Assembly (NCBI GenBank): GCA_964475835.1
Contig: CAYYYL010000009.1
Location: 1-64,000 of the forward strand
Length of the DNA stretch: 64,000 bases
From: JABDCI01 sp964475835
Lineage (GTDB): Bacteria; Verrucomicrobiota; Verrucomicrobiia; JABWAM01
Reading direction: 5' to 3'
Under the pieces are notes generated by a model. It did not search any database, was not told the origin of the DNA, and saw nothing but the letters and a program-made list of their open reading frames with translations. The translations under genes and the position numbers were made by a program. Position 1 is the first letter of the stretch. Every line of letters begins with the position of its first letter. Shown here one piece after another: positions 8,538-16,079 of this stretch.

Positions 8538-9656
8538 CTAGCCGTCGGAACGAATCCGGGAAAGGAGAAGGATTTCCTCCGCTGCGCGGTCCGCGGCGTG
8601 TCCCAGTTGAAGGAGTTCGCGGATTTCGAGAAATCCCTTTTCCATTTCCTGGCGGGTATCGTGGTTTTGTGCGAGGCGAAGGATCTCCAGGATGGCATTT
8701 TCAGGGGTGAAATCGGACTGGATGAGCTCGTGGATGAGCGGACGTTGTAGAAGGATGTTCGGCATGGCGAGCCAGGGGATGCGGATGAGGAGTCGGCCCA
8801 ACCAGTACGTGGGCCAGGCGACCCGATAGACGAGGCAGATGGGAAGACCGGCAAGGGCGCATTCGAGGGTTGCGGTTCCCGAGCAGACAATCCCGGCGGC
8901 AGCGGTGGATTGAAGGGTTCCAGGGGATTCGATTTCGGCGTCTGGATGAGCGGTGCGAACCCATTCTTTTTGCAGATCATTGGCGCAGGCATAGGTCACG
9001 CGGAGGCCCTTATCCCGGAGCTTGTGCTCCACGTCGAGGAAGATGGGCATGTGCGCGGCGATTTCACGCTGTCTGCTCCCCGGGAAAAAGGCGATGAGAT
9101 CTTTTGATCGACCGGAGTTTACGAATGGGATGGACTCGATCAGGGGGTGTCCCACAAAAACGGCTTTCAAGGTGGTCTCCCTGTAGAGGACGGGTTCGAA
9201 TGGAAAGATGCAAAGCACCAGGTCGAGGTAGCGAGCCATCTTCCATTTTCGCTTTTCGTCCCACGCCCATAGTTGCGGGGAAACATATTGTACAAGGCAG
9301 GGGCATTCCGTGGCGGGGTGGCTGTCCCGAACCCGTTTGAGAAGACGCAGATTAAATCCGGGATAGTCGATGCCGATGATTGCCCTGGGGTTTCGCTGAC
9401 GAATGTGTTCGTGCAGACCTTCCATGGTTTGTTTGAAAAGGCGGTAATGCTTCAGGACCTCTACGATGCCGACGACGGCGAGTTGGGTCACGTCCGCCAG
9501 GATTTCCATGCCTTCCTGTTTCATGAGCGGGCCGCCCATTCCGCAGAATGTCAGGCCGGGATCCCGCGCCCTCAGGGCGCGAATGAGCTCGGCACCACGG
9601 GAGTCTCCGCTGGCCTCGCCTGCGAGAAGAAAGATTTCGCGGGAATGGGACGTCAT
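8538..9656 (-). CDS. lpxB: lipid-A-disaccharide synthase LpxB
   Basis: 372 residues from the ATG at 9656, which overlaps the dprA stop (ATGA). Longer in-frame readings run into dprA and are not needed. The start REIFLLAGEASGDSRGAELI is the LpxB signature, followed by CGMGGPLMKQEGME, QYVSPQLWAWDEKR, FFPGSRQREI and SGTATLECALAGLP (nucleotide-sugar site). LpxB is a GT19 enzyme at the inner membrane. It joins UDP-2,3-diacylglucosamine and lipid X into the lipid A disaccharide, so the organism makes lipopolysaccharide. Coupling to dprA looks like operon convenience rather than shared function. Confidence 0.96.
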   Translation of the reverse strand: MTSHSREIFLLAGEASGDSRGAELIRALRARDPGLTFCGMGGPLMKQEGMEILADVTQLAVVGIVEVLKHYRLFKQTMEGLHEHIRQRNPRAIIGIDYPGFNLRLLKRVRDSHPATECPCLVQYVSPQLWAWDEKRKWKMARYLDLVLCIFPFEPVLYRETTLKAVFVGHPLIESIPFVNSGRSKDLIAFFPGSRQREIAAHMPIFLDVEHKLRDKGLRVTYACANDLQKEWVRTAHPDAEIESPGTLQSTAAAGIVCSGTATLECALAGLPICLVYRVAWPTYWLGRLLIRIPWLAMPNILLQRPLIHELIQSDFTPENAILEILRLAQNHDTRQEMEKGFLEIRELLQLGHAADRAAEEILLLSRIRSDG

Positions 9657-10792
9657 GTGGATTCCGCGGCAGGTACAGCCTGCATGGAGTGGCGGATGTA
9701 GCGTTTTCCAGGAAGTTGACGGATGGCGCGTTTCATTTCGAGAACCATCAAGGTTGCAGACACGACGGATGGGGGCAGGGCGCATGCGGCCATGATGACA
9801 TCGATTTCGGTTTCCTCCTGGTGAACGGCCTGAAGGACGATCTGTTCGGTTTCTGTCAGCTGGATGGTGACTCCGGCGCCTTCCGGTGTGGAACCGTGGG
9901 GGGCTCGGTTTTGGGGTAGGAGATATTCAAATTCCTCGAGAACATCCTCGATGGTCTGGACGAGTTTGGCCCCGTTTTGGATAAGTTGATGGCAGCCCAT
10001 CGATTGCGCCTGATCGATGCGTCCGGGGATGGCGAAGACCTGGCGTCCCTGCTCGAGGGCAAAATTGGCAGTGATGAGGGCGCCGCTGTTGATGCCCGCC
10101 TCGACGACGAGGCTGCCCAGGGTGATGCCGCTGACGATGCGATTGCGCATGGGAAAGGTTTGGCGATCAGGAGGGCGGGCACAGGGAAACTCGCTGATGA
10201 CCGCGCCCCCTGCTTCCACGATCTTGTTCGCCAGGTCGCGGCTTTCGGCGCGAGGCAGGTAGTCGAAACCGAATCCGAGCACGGCCACGGTATGTCCCTT
10301 TGCCTGCAGGCATCCGTGATGGGCGGAGGTGTCGATGCCAAGCGCGAGCCCGCTGACGATGGAGAGGCCGATGTGGCCCAGCTGATATCCGAAGCGACGG
10401 GCGATCTCCTGGCCGTAGTGGGTCGGGTGGCGCATGCCGACGATGGCGAGGGAGTTTTTTTCTCCATGGAGGAGTTGTCCCAGAACGTAGAGGACGAGTG
10501 GGGGATCGTGAATTTCGCGGAGATGAAGGGGATAGTCCGGATCATCCTGTGTGAGAATCTTCAGTCCGAGTTTCTCCACCCGTGCAAGCTCGGCTTCCCA
10601 GGGAGTGGTCTCTTTCCATGAGGCAATGGAGTTGGCGACCTTGGGGCCGACGCCCTGAACGCTTCGCAGGTCTGAGGCTGAGGCGGAGAGAATGGCCTCG
10701 GGGGTGCCAAACCGAGTGACGAGCCGGCGGACTGTCACAGGTCCGACATGATCGACCATGTTGAGAATCAGGCAGGCTTCAGCGCGCGTCAT
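9653..10792 (-). CDS. dprA: DNA processing protein DprA
   Basis: 379 residues, ATG at 10792. The N-terminal helical region (SVQGVGPKVANSIASW, helix-hairpin-helix like) is followed by the Rossmann-like DprA core with IVGMRHPTHYGQEIARRF, IVSGLALGIDTSAHHG, PRNRIVSG-type PMRNRIVSGITLG and SGALITANFALEQGR. The C-terminal about 70 residues form a winged helix (DprA_WH). DprA loads RecA on incoming single-stranded DNA during natural transformation. It is the first gene of a dprA-lpxB pair and is divergent from the thioredoxin-like gene, with 93 bp between them. Confidence 0.95.
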   Translation of the reverse strand: MTRAEACLILNMVDHVGPVTVRRLVTRFGTPEAILSASASDLRSVQGVGPKVANSIASWKETTPWEAELARVEKLGLKILTQDDPDYPLHLREIHDPPLVLYVLGQLLHGEKNSLAIVGMRHPTHYGQEIARRFGYQLGHIGLSIVSGLALGIDTSAHHGCLQAKGHTVAVLGFGFDYLPRAESRDLANKIVEAGGAVISEFPCARPPDRQTFPMRNRIVSGITLGSLVVEAGINSGALITANFALEQGRQVFAIPGRIDQAQSMGCHQLIQNGAKLVQTIEDVLEEFEYLLPQNRAPHGSTPEGAGVTIQLTETEQIVLQAVHQEETEIDVIMAACALPPSVVSATLMVLEMKRAIRQLPGKRYIRHSMQAVPAAEST

Positions 10793-10885
10793 TCATCCCT
10801 GAATGCCGTTTGCGGGGCCATTTTCCAAGCCTCGAATATGAAAATTGGCTTTTCTGTTTCTTAAAAATTTGTACGCTGACCTGAG

Positions 10886-12100
10886 ATGCGATTTCGAGTG
10901 GTGCTCATTTTGTTTGTTCTTGCCGGAATTGGGGTTTATTTCCTCTACCAGCAGCCTCCCCCAACCCCCAAAGCCGGTTCCCCGGTGGTTTCGCCCCCCG
11001 CGTCCGTCAGTCAGGCGCCCGTGACCCCGCCTTCTCCCCCTGTAAAACGTGAGGAGCCGGTTGCTCCGGTGGTTGCGGTTTCGGAAAAGCCTGCGCCTGT
11101 GGCCTTGGTTCCCGAGGTCACGACCCGTCTGTCAGAGGAGCGGTTTGGAAACGGAAAACTTCGCGCTGTGGGAATGTTGAAAATGGTGGCGGAAGGTGCC
11201 TGGGTGAAGGATGGAACGTGGACCAACTATTGGTCGAATGGTTCGATCAACACGACGGGCGATTACCAGGATGGGGAACAGGTTGGGGCATGGCCGTTCT
11301 GGACGGATTCCGGACTTGCACTTGGAACGAATCAGTTTCGCGCGAGGAAGAGTTCTGAAGTGAAGCTCGCATCAGTTGCCCCTCCAAAGCCCGAACCTCT
11401 GCGTTCGGCTGCAGGCACCAGGGGGCGGTTGTTTCGGTGCGCGAAGGTGGTGGTCGCGTACGATTTAAAGGCGCCCGATCAAAAGATGGGGTTGTTTCAA
11501 CCGGGGAGCGAGTTGGAATTAAAAGAGCCTGCGCAGGGCGACAAGGTGGAGGTGGTCTATCGCACGGAGGGAGGGGAAACGATTCGCGCCCTCTGTTTCA
11601 CGGGGGATGTGGGGCTGGGAGGTTCAACGGCACCGGAGATTTCAGGTTTTGGTTTCAGCAGCACTTATCGTTCGATCGCCGACATGCTCGTGACCAGTAG
11701 TGGGGCGGAGGCGGGGGGGACGAGGCTCGAGCGACTCGCTTCGAGCAAATTTGTGCTGATCTATTTTTCGGCACACTGGTGTCCGCCCTGTCGTGCATTC
11801 ACGCCCGAACTCGTGACCTACTACGAACAGCATCGCGACAAGCCGTTCGAAATTATTTTTGTCAGCAGTGACGAAAGTGCGCAGGACCAGCAGCGCTACA
11901 TGACGGAGATGGGAATGTCGTGGCTGGCGGTTCGTCATGATCAGATTCCATTTTCATCCCTCCGGTCCATGGGTGGCCCTGGAATTCCATGCCTCGTCCT
12001 CCTCGATCAAGATGGCGCTGTGCTTTCCCACAGCTATGTTAATGGGCAGTATGTCGGTCCCCACAAAGTGCTTCATGACCTCGACGAAAAAATCCAGTAG
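10886..12100 (+). CDS. membrane-anchored thioredoxin-fold (TlpA/nucleoredoxin-like) protein with MORN-like and linker regions
   Basis: 404 residues, ATG at 10886. Residues 4-20 are an uncleaved anchor or signal peptide, and residues 22-75 a Pro/Val-rich tether. Residues about 86-140 resemble MORN_2 repeats (GKLRAVGMLK, DGTWTNYWSNGSI, TTGDYQDGEQVGAWPFW). A beta-rich middle region holds Cys185 and Cys237. The C-terminal thioredoxin domain (about 258-404) has the active site WCPPC (Trp298 to Cys302) and the nucleoredoxin-style SSDESAQDQQRYM. The active site would sit in the periplasm and act in disulfide exchange. The combination with MORN-like repeats is uncommon; the target is unknown. Confidence 0.8.
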   Translation: MRFRVVLILFVLAGIGVYFLYQQPPPTPKAGSPVVSPPASVSQAPVTPPSPPVKREEPVAPVVAVSEKPAPVALVPEVTTRLSEERFGNGKLRAVGMLKMVAEGAWVKDGTWTNYWSNGSINTTGDYQDGEQVGAWPFWTDSGLALGTNQFRARKSSEVKLASVAPPKPEPLRSAAGTRGRLFRCAKVVVAYDLKAPDQKMGLFQPGSELELKEPAQGDKVEVVYRTEGGETIRALCFTGDVGLGGSTAPEISGFGFSSTYRSIADMLVTSSGAEAGGTRLERLASSKFVLIYFSAHWCPPCRAFTPELVTYYEQHRDKPFEIIFVSSDESAQDQQRYMTEMGMSWLAVRHDQIPFSSLRSMGGPGIPCLVLLDQDGAVLSHSYVNGQYVGPHKVLHDLDEKIQ

Positions 12101-12174
12101 GGCGACGGGATTTTCTTTTGTCAACAGGTCTCTGGGTTAAAAGCGTGTAAATTTAGTTTTTCAGTAAATCGGGA

Positions 12175-12180
12175 TTGACG
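12175..12180 (+). promoter_or_regulatory. possible -35 box of the dcw cluster promoter
   Basis: TTGACG matches the -35 consensus at 5 of 6 positions, 77 bp upstream of the mraZ ATG. Seventeen bases later the sequence is TTTGTT, a poor -10, so the promoter call is tentative. If it is correct, the -10 element lies inside the TTTTGG box ladder, which suits repression by MraZ. Confidence 0.4.
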
Positions 12181-12181
12181 T

Positions 12182-12227
12182 GTTGGGCTCATTTTGGTTT
12201 GTTTTGGAGCGTTTTGGAGGAGTTTGG
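12182..12227 (+). promoter_or_regulatory. MraZ-type operator: boxes at exact 10-bp spacing
   Basis: TTTTGG occurs at 12192-12197, 12202-12207 and 12212-12217, with GTTTGG at 12222-12227; a weaker GTTGGG (12182-12187) sits in the same register. MraZ proteins are known to bind tandem short direct repeats (TGGG-type) placed one helical turn apart upstream of their own gene, so the position, 30 bp before mraZ, and the 10-bp period both fit. The box sequence TTTTGG differs somewhat from the E. coli form. Binding itself is inferred. Confidence 0.75.
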
Positions 12228-12238
12228 ATGACTCCTCC
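12216..12238 (+). other. hairpin in the mraZ leader
   Basis: A perfect 8-bp inverted repeat, GGAGGAGT and ACTCCTCC, around a 7-nt loop (12224-12230). It ends 18 bases before the mraZ ATG. The 5' arm contains the only purine-rich Shine-Dalgarno-like sequence in this leader, so a role in translation is conceivable. The arm also overlaps the last operator boxes. Confidence 0.5.
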
Positions 12239-12256
12239 ATCATCCCCCAAACCCCC

Positions 12257-12697
12257 ATGGCTGAAGCCCGTTATTTTACCGGTGAGTACGAGCATGCGAT
12301 TGACGCGGTTAATCGCATGACGATTCCTGCCAAGTGGCGAACGGGGGAGAGCGAGGAGTTGTTTGTCTTTGCGCGTGATGAGGGTCGGCTTGCGGTGTTG
12401 CCCCGGGCTGAGGTCGAAAAAATTCTGAAGGAGATCGATGGGGCGACGGGGATGAGTGCGAACGAGAAGCGGACCTATCGTCAAACGCTGTTCTCGAGTG
12501 CGGTGCAGGTCACGTGCGACCGGCAGGGGCGCATCACTCTGGATGCGAAGTCGCTCAAGCATGCGGGGTTGCGGAATGCGGTGGTGTTGGTGGGTGGGGG
12601 TGAGCGCTTTGAAATGTGGAGTCCGAAGGCGTGGGAGAAGCGGAAGGCGGAGCTTGCACCCAATCGCAATCAGGCGATGGACCGTTTTGGAATCTAA
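12257..12697 (+). CDS. mraZ: transcriptional regulator MraZ
   Basis: 146 residues from the ATG at 12257. An in-frame TTG at 12194 would begin inside the operator and is rejected. Two AbrB-like swapped-hairpin MraZ domains are visible: YFTGEYEHAIDAVNRMTIPAKWR, shortened here to its core EHAIDAVNRMTIP, and the second with VTCDRQGRITLDAKSLKHAG. MraZ is the highly conserved first gene of the dcw cluster and represses or modulates that cluster by binding repeats in its own promoter, here the ladder at 12182-12227. No good ribosome site precedes the ATG. Confidence 0.95.
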   Translation: MAEARYFTGEYEHAIDAVNRMTIPAKWRTGESEELFVFARDEGRLAVLPRAEVEKILKEIDGATGMSANEKRTYRQTLFSSAVQVTCDRQGRITLDAKSLKHAGLRNAVVLVGGGERFEMWSPKAWEKRKAELAPNRNQAMDRFGI

Positions 12698-12706
12698 CAT
12701 CCCATC

Positions 12707-12940
12707 ATGGGACATTTTATGAACAACACAGAACTGGGTCGTTTGCTGAGTGTGAATGGAAGCATCAGGCTCGCCCAGAGCAACGACAGGCACACGAATG
12801 TGTCTGTGCTGCATGCCTTGAGGGCGCGTCTGAGCGCGGCGGCGTTGGATGGGTCGACACTGAATCAGCCCGTAAATGTGGAAAATGCCAAGCGGATGAG
12901 GGCTTTGGTGGGCGGCATGTCGACGTGGAGAAGTTCGTGA
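12707..12940 (+). CDS. small hypothetical protein between mraZ and rsmH
   Basis: 77 residues starting 9 bp after the mraZ stop, or 73 from a second in-frame ATG at 12719. It is the only open frame in the 300-bp gap between mraZ and rsmH, and the remaining 50-60 bp after it have no other candidate. The sequence is polar with no membrane helix; the middle (VSVLHALRARLSAAALDGS) could be a helix. A short palindrome CCCATCATGGG covers the first ATG. No family recognised; its location on the plus strand inside a tight operon is the main support. Confidence 0.5.
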   Translation: MGHFMNNTELGRLLSVNGSIRLAQSNDRHTNVSVLHALRARLSAAALDGSTLNQPVNVENAKRMRALVGGMSTWRSS

Positions 12941-12997
12941 TTTTTTCGAAATACGCCAGGTGGATTCGCCGGGCGTGCCTTTTGTTCTTTGAAACAG

Positions 12998-13888
12998 GTG
13001 AGTGAATATCATCAACCGGTCATGCTCCGGGAAGCTCTGGGGCTGCTTACGGATGAAGGGAAGCGCGGCGGTTTTTTTGTGGACGCCACTCTGGGGGGAG
13101 GGGGTCACAGCGAAGCGTTGCTTGCGTTGAGGGGGGATATCCGGGTGATCGGACTGGACCAGGATCCGGAGGCGATCGCAACCGCTTCGGCGAGATTGCA
13201 GATGTTTGGCGATCGGTTTCGGGGGGTGCGTGTGAATTTTCGTGAGATGGCGACTGTTCTTCCTGCGGAAGAGGTTCGGGGGATTCTCTTCGACGTGGGT
13301 GTTTCCTCGCATCAGTTCAACACGCCTGAGCGTGGGTTCAGTTTTCAGAACGATGGTCCACTCAGCATGAAGATGAATCCGGATGCGGAACTCTCAGCCG
13401 ACCAGATCATCAACGAATGGGATGAGGTCGAGCTTGCGAGAATCTTCTGGGAGTTCGGGGATGAGCGGTTTTCGCGGCGTATTGCGAAGCGCATTGTGGA
13501 GCAGAGAAGGATTCGGGCCATCCGGACGACCGGCGATCTTGCGGAGATTGTATTCAGGGCGATCGGTCGGAGGGGAAAAATTCATCCAGCCACACGGGTG
13601 TTTCAGGCGTTGAGGATCGTGGTGAACGATGAGCTTGGCAGTCTGGATGGGGGAATGAGAGGGGGGTGGGAAATCCTCCCGCATGGGGGGCGGATGGTGG
13701 TGATCAGTTTTCACTCCCTGGAGGACAGGATGGTGAAAAACCAGTTTCGAACATGGGCGAAGGAGGAGGAGGGCGTGCTGCTTGTGAAAAAGCCGCTCGA
13801 ACCGGGGGAGAGGGAGTGCGGAGAGAATCCGAGGGCGCGGAGCGCAAAGCTCCGGGGGATTGAGAAAAATAAAACAAATCTGAACTAG
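12998..13888 (+). CDS. rsmH: 16S rRNA (cytosine1402-N4)-methyltransferase RsmH
   Basis: 296 residues from the GTG at 12998 (a TTG at 12989 is an alternative). The N-terminal YHQPVMLREAL, the SAM-binding loop VDATLGGGGHSEALL, the GLDQDPEAIA loop and the C-terminal ISFHSLEDRMVKN are the RsmH (MraW) signatures. The enzyme methylates N4 of C1402 in the ribosomal P site and conventionally sits between mraZ and ftsL. The protein ends GENPRARSAKLRGIEK as in other family members. The next gene begins 9 bp later. Confidence 0.96.
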   Translation: MSEYHQPVMLREALGLLTDEGKRGGFFVDATLGGGGHSEALLALRGDIRVIGLDQDPEAIATASARLQMFGDRFRGVRVNFREMATVLPAEEVRGILFDVGVSSHQFNTPERGFSFQNDGPLSMKMNPDAELSADQIINEWDEVELARIFWEFGDERFSRRIAKRIVEQRRIRAIRTTGDLAEIVFRAIGRRGKIHPATRVFQALRIVVNDELGSLDGGMRGGWEILPHGGRMVVISFHSLEDRMVKNQFRTWAKEEEGVLLVKKPLEPGERECGENPRARSAKLRGIEKNKTNLN

Positions 13889-13897
13889 AAAAAATTT

Positions 13898-14257
13898 ATG
13901 GCACGCAATCGCAGACGGGTTGAAGGAGAAGTGACTTTGTCGTGGATCGCCACAAGACTGCTTCTCTTCGTTTTACTGGTCGGTTTCCTGCTGGGGATCA
14001 CATTCCTGAAGCGTCGCAATCTCAAGCTTGGGGACGAGTTGAGTGCGTTGGATCGTGAGTTGAAGGGGGCGCGTGAAAAAACGTCGAGTCTCGAGGCGCA
14101 GCTCGCCCGTTACAAGACGCCCCGCGAACTCGAAACGAAGGTGTCCCGCTGGGGCCTTGGGATGGTGCGTCCCGCCGAGTCGCAGATCCGTCGCCTTCCC
14201 GACCCCGAGAACATGATTTCCAGAAGCCGCATGCTTGTGCAGGCGGATACGCCATGA
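13898..14257 (+). CDS. ftsL: FtsL-like cell division protein
   Basis: 119 residues, ATG at 13898. A short basic cytoplasmic end (ARNRRRVEGE) is followed by one membrane helix (about residues 18-38) and a coiled coil (about 42-75, KLGDELSALDRELKGAREKTSSLEA, here abbreviated as ELSALDRELKGAREK). This is the bitopic layout of FtsL/DivIC. It precedes ftsI at the canonical position. FtsL sequences are poorly conserved, so the name rests on topology and position. It would join FtsQ and FtsB in activating FtsWI at the septum. Confidence 0.8.
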   Translation: MARNRRRVEGEVTLSWIATRLLLFVLLVGFLLGITFLKRRNLKLGDELSALDRELKGAREKTSSLEAQLARYKTPRELETKVSRWGLGMVRPAESQIRRLPDPENMISRSRMLVQADTP

Positions 14258-14264
14258 CCGTCTG

Positions 14265-16079
14265 ATGATTCCCACCAAATCCCATCGCATCCGCATCCTG
14301 ATTGTTGCGTTTCCCCTTCTCGCAGGGTTGATTGCGCTGGGATACCGTCTGTACGACCTGCAGGTCGTGCGCCACGCTGAGCTTGCGGAGGCCGTCAATC
14401 GAATCCATGAGCGTCGGATCAAGCTTCACGCCCTTCGTGGGATGATCGTGGACTGTAACGAAAACATCCTCGCGCACAGCGTGGTGGTCCGGACCGTGAT
14501 CATGGATCCCGAGTTGATGCGCGATCAGGATAAGCGTCGTGCCAAAAAGGGGCTTCCACCCCAGTCGCCTGTGACGGTGCAGCTCTTGAGCCAGCATCTG
14601 GGGGTGCCGGCGGGGGATATCGAATCGCACCTGAATGATGCGGGGCATTGTGTGGTGATCCGAAAAAAGGTGCCGGAGGAGATTGTTCAACATCTTCGCG
14701 AAGCGTTGAAAGTCCAACAGATCAAGGGAGTGTTTTTCGATGATGATCAGATGCGTTTTTATCCCAACGGCCCCTTGATGAGTCATGTGCTGGGGTATGT
14801 GAACAGCGAGCAGGTGGGGGTCGATGGGGTGGAGTTTCAACTGCAAAAGGATTTGCAGGGTCAGGATGGATGGCGGCGCATCACCTGTGATCGACGGGGA
14901 CGCGAGGTGCTCGTCTATCGGGATGAGGATTTTCCGGCCCGCAATGGGTACAATGTGGTGCTGACTCTCGACCAGGCGGTGCAGAATATTGTGGAGCAGG
15001 AACTGGATGTGGCGTTCAAAAAGCACTGTCCCGAATCCGCCGTTGTCATCGTGATGCGTCCGGCGACGGGCGAGATTCTGGCGATGTCGAACCGTCCGAC
15101 GTTCGATCCCAATTCCACGAAAAAAACAATCGATTCCCTGAAGAATCGCGCCGTGGCGGACATGATCGAGCCCGGATCGACCTTCAAGATCGTCACGGTT
15201 GCGGCGGCCCTGGATCAACGGCTGGTGGGTCTGAATGATTCGATTTGGTGTGAAAACGGCCGTTTTCTTTATGCGGGACGCTATCTGAGTGATCATGAGC
15301 CTTATGGCACCCTGAGTGTTGCCGATGTGTTGGTGAAATCGTCAAACATCGGAGCGGCGAAGATCGCGCTTCTGTTGCAGAACGACAAAATGTTTCAGGC
15401 GATTCGGAATTTTGGATTCGGGGAATATTCGTTCGGAGAAAAATCCGGAGAGCGATGGCCGGGTGAAATCCGTGGGGTGGTTCACCCCGTCAGAAACTGG
15501 TCCAAGGTTTCCATCACGCGACTGGCCATGGGGCACGAGGTGGGGGTGACGCCCGTTCAGATGACGGCGGCGATGTGTGCCATTGCCAATGGGGGGAATC
15601 TGATGCGGCCCCAGATCATCAAGCGTGTGGTGGATCAGAATGGAAATGTGATTCGCGAGTTTTTCCCCCAGGTACGGCGCCGAGTGGTGGATGAGAAGGC
15701 GGCCCGGGAGACGATCGAGGCGCTCCGGCAGGTGGTGAGTAAGGCGGGAACGGCTGCCAAGGCGATCATTCCCGGATTCGATGTCGCCGGAAAAACCGGA
15801 ACCGCCCAAAAGATTGTGAATGGCCAATATGTGCACGACAGCTATGTGTCCTCCTTCGCGGGCTTCTTCCCGGCGGGAAATCCCGAAATCTGCATCTATG
15901 TGATGATAAATGATCCCAAGGGGAAGGAATATTATGGCGGCACTGTTGCCGCGCCTGTGTTTCATGACATTGCGGTGCGGGTGGGGTCGTATCTCAATAT
16001 CAAGCCAACCATGCCGATCGGCCCGGGGCAGGGCGGAACGGGAATCGTCCAGGCGGCCAATCATGGAGGTGGGCGATGA
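14265..16079 (+). CDS. ftsI: peptidoglycan D,D-transpeptidase FtsI (PBP3)
   Basis: 604 residues from the ATG at 14265, giving an N-terminal anchor helix (about 9-29). The dimerisation domain begins around ERRIKLHALRGMIVDCN. The transpeptidase domain carries all three class B PBP motifs: SxxK at Ser305-Lys308 (PGSTFKIV), SSN at 359-361 and KTG at 510-512 (GKTGTAQK). It cross-links septal peptidoglycan in partnership with FtsW. There is no C-terminal PASTA domain. It follows ftsL and overlaps murE by 4 bp (ATGA at 16076). Confidence 0.96.
   Translation: MIPTKSHRIRILIVAFPLLAGLIALGYRLYDLQVVRHAELAEAVNRIHERRIKLHALRGMIVDCNENILAHSVVVRTVIMDPELMRDQDKRRAKKGLPPQSPVTVQLLSQHLGVPAGDIESHLNDAGHCVVIRKKVPEEIVQHLREALKVQQIKGVFFDDDQMRFYPNGPLMSHVLGYVNSEQVGVDGVEFQLQKDLQGQDGWRRITCDRRGREVLVYRDEDFPARNGYNVVLTLDQAVQNIVEQELDVAFKKHCPESAVVIVMRPATGEILAMSNRPTFDPNSTKKTIDSLKNRAVADMIEPGSTFKIVTVAAALDQRLVGLNDSIWCENGRFLYAGRYLSDHEPYGTLSVADVLVKSSNIGAAKIALLLQNDKMFQAIRNFGFGEYSFGEKSGERWPGEIRGVVHPVRNWSKVSITRLAMGHEVGVTPVQMTAAMCAIANGGNLMRPQIIKRVVDQNGNVIREFFPQVRRRVVDEKAARETIEALRQVVSKAGTAAKAIIPGFDVAGKTGTAQKIVNGQYVHDSYVSSFAGFFPAGNPEICIYVMINDPKGKEYYGGTVAAPVFHDIAVRVGSYLNIKPTMPIGPGQGGTGIVQAANHGGGR

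Noticed and set aside
12161..13312. Open frame of 383 codons on the minus strand across mraZ and rsmH
   Set aside because: It is antisense to two well-conserved genes, and its translation is rich in His, Arg and Pro with no domain, typical of a shadow of high-GC coding sequence.
14022..15296. 424-codon minus-strand frame inside ftsI
   Set aside because: It is antisense to the FtsI catalytic region whose SxxK, SSN and KTG motifs are intact; the product has no recognisable features.
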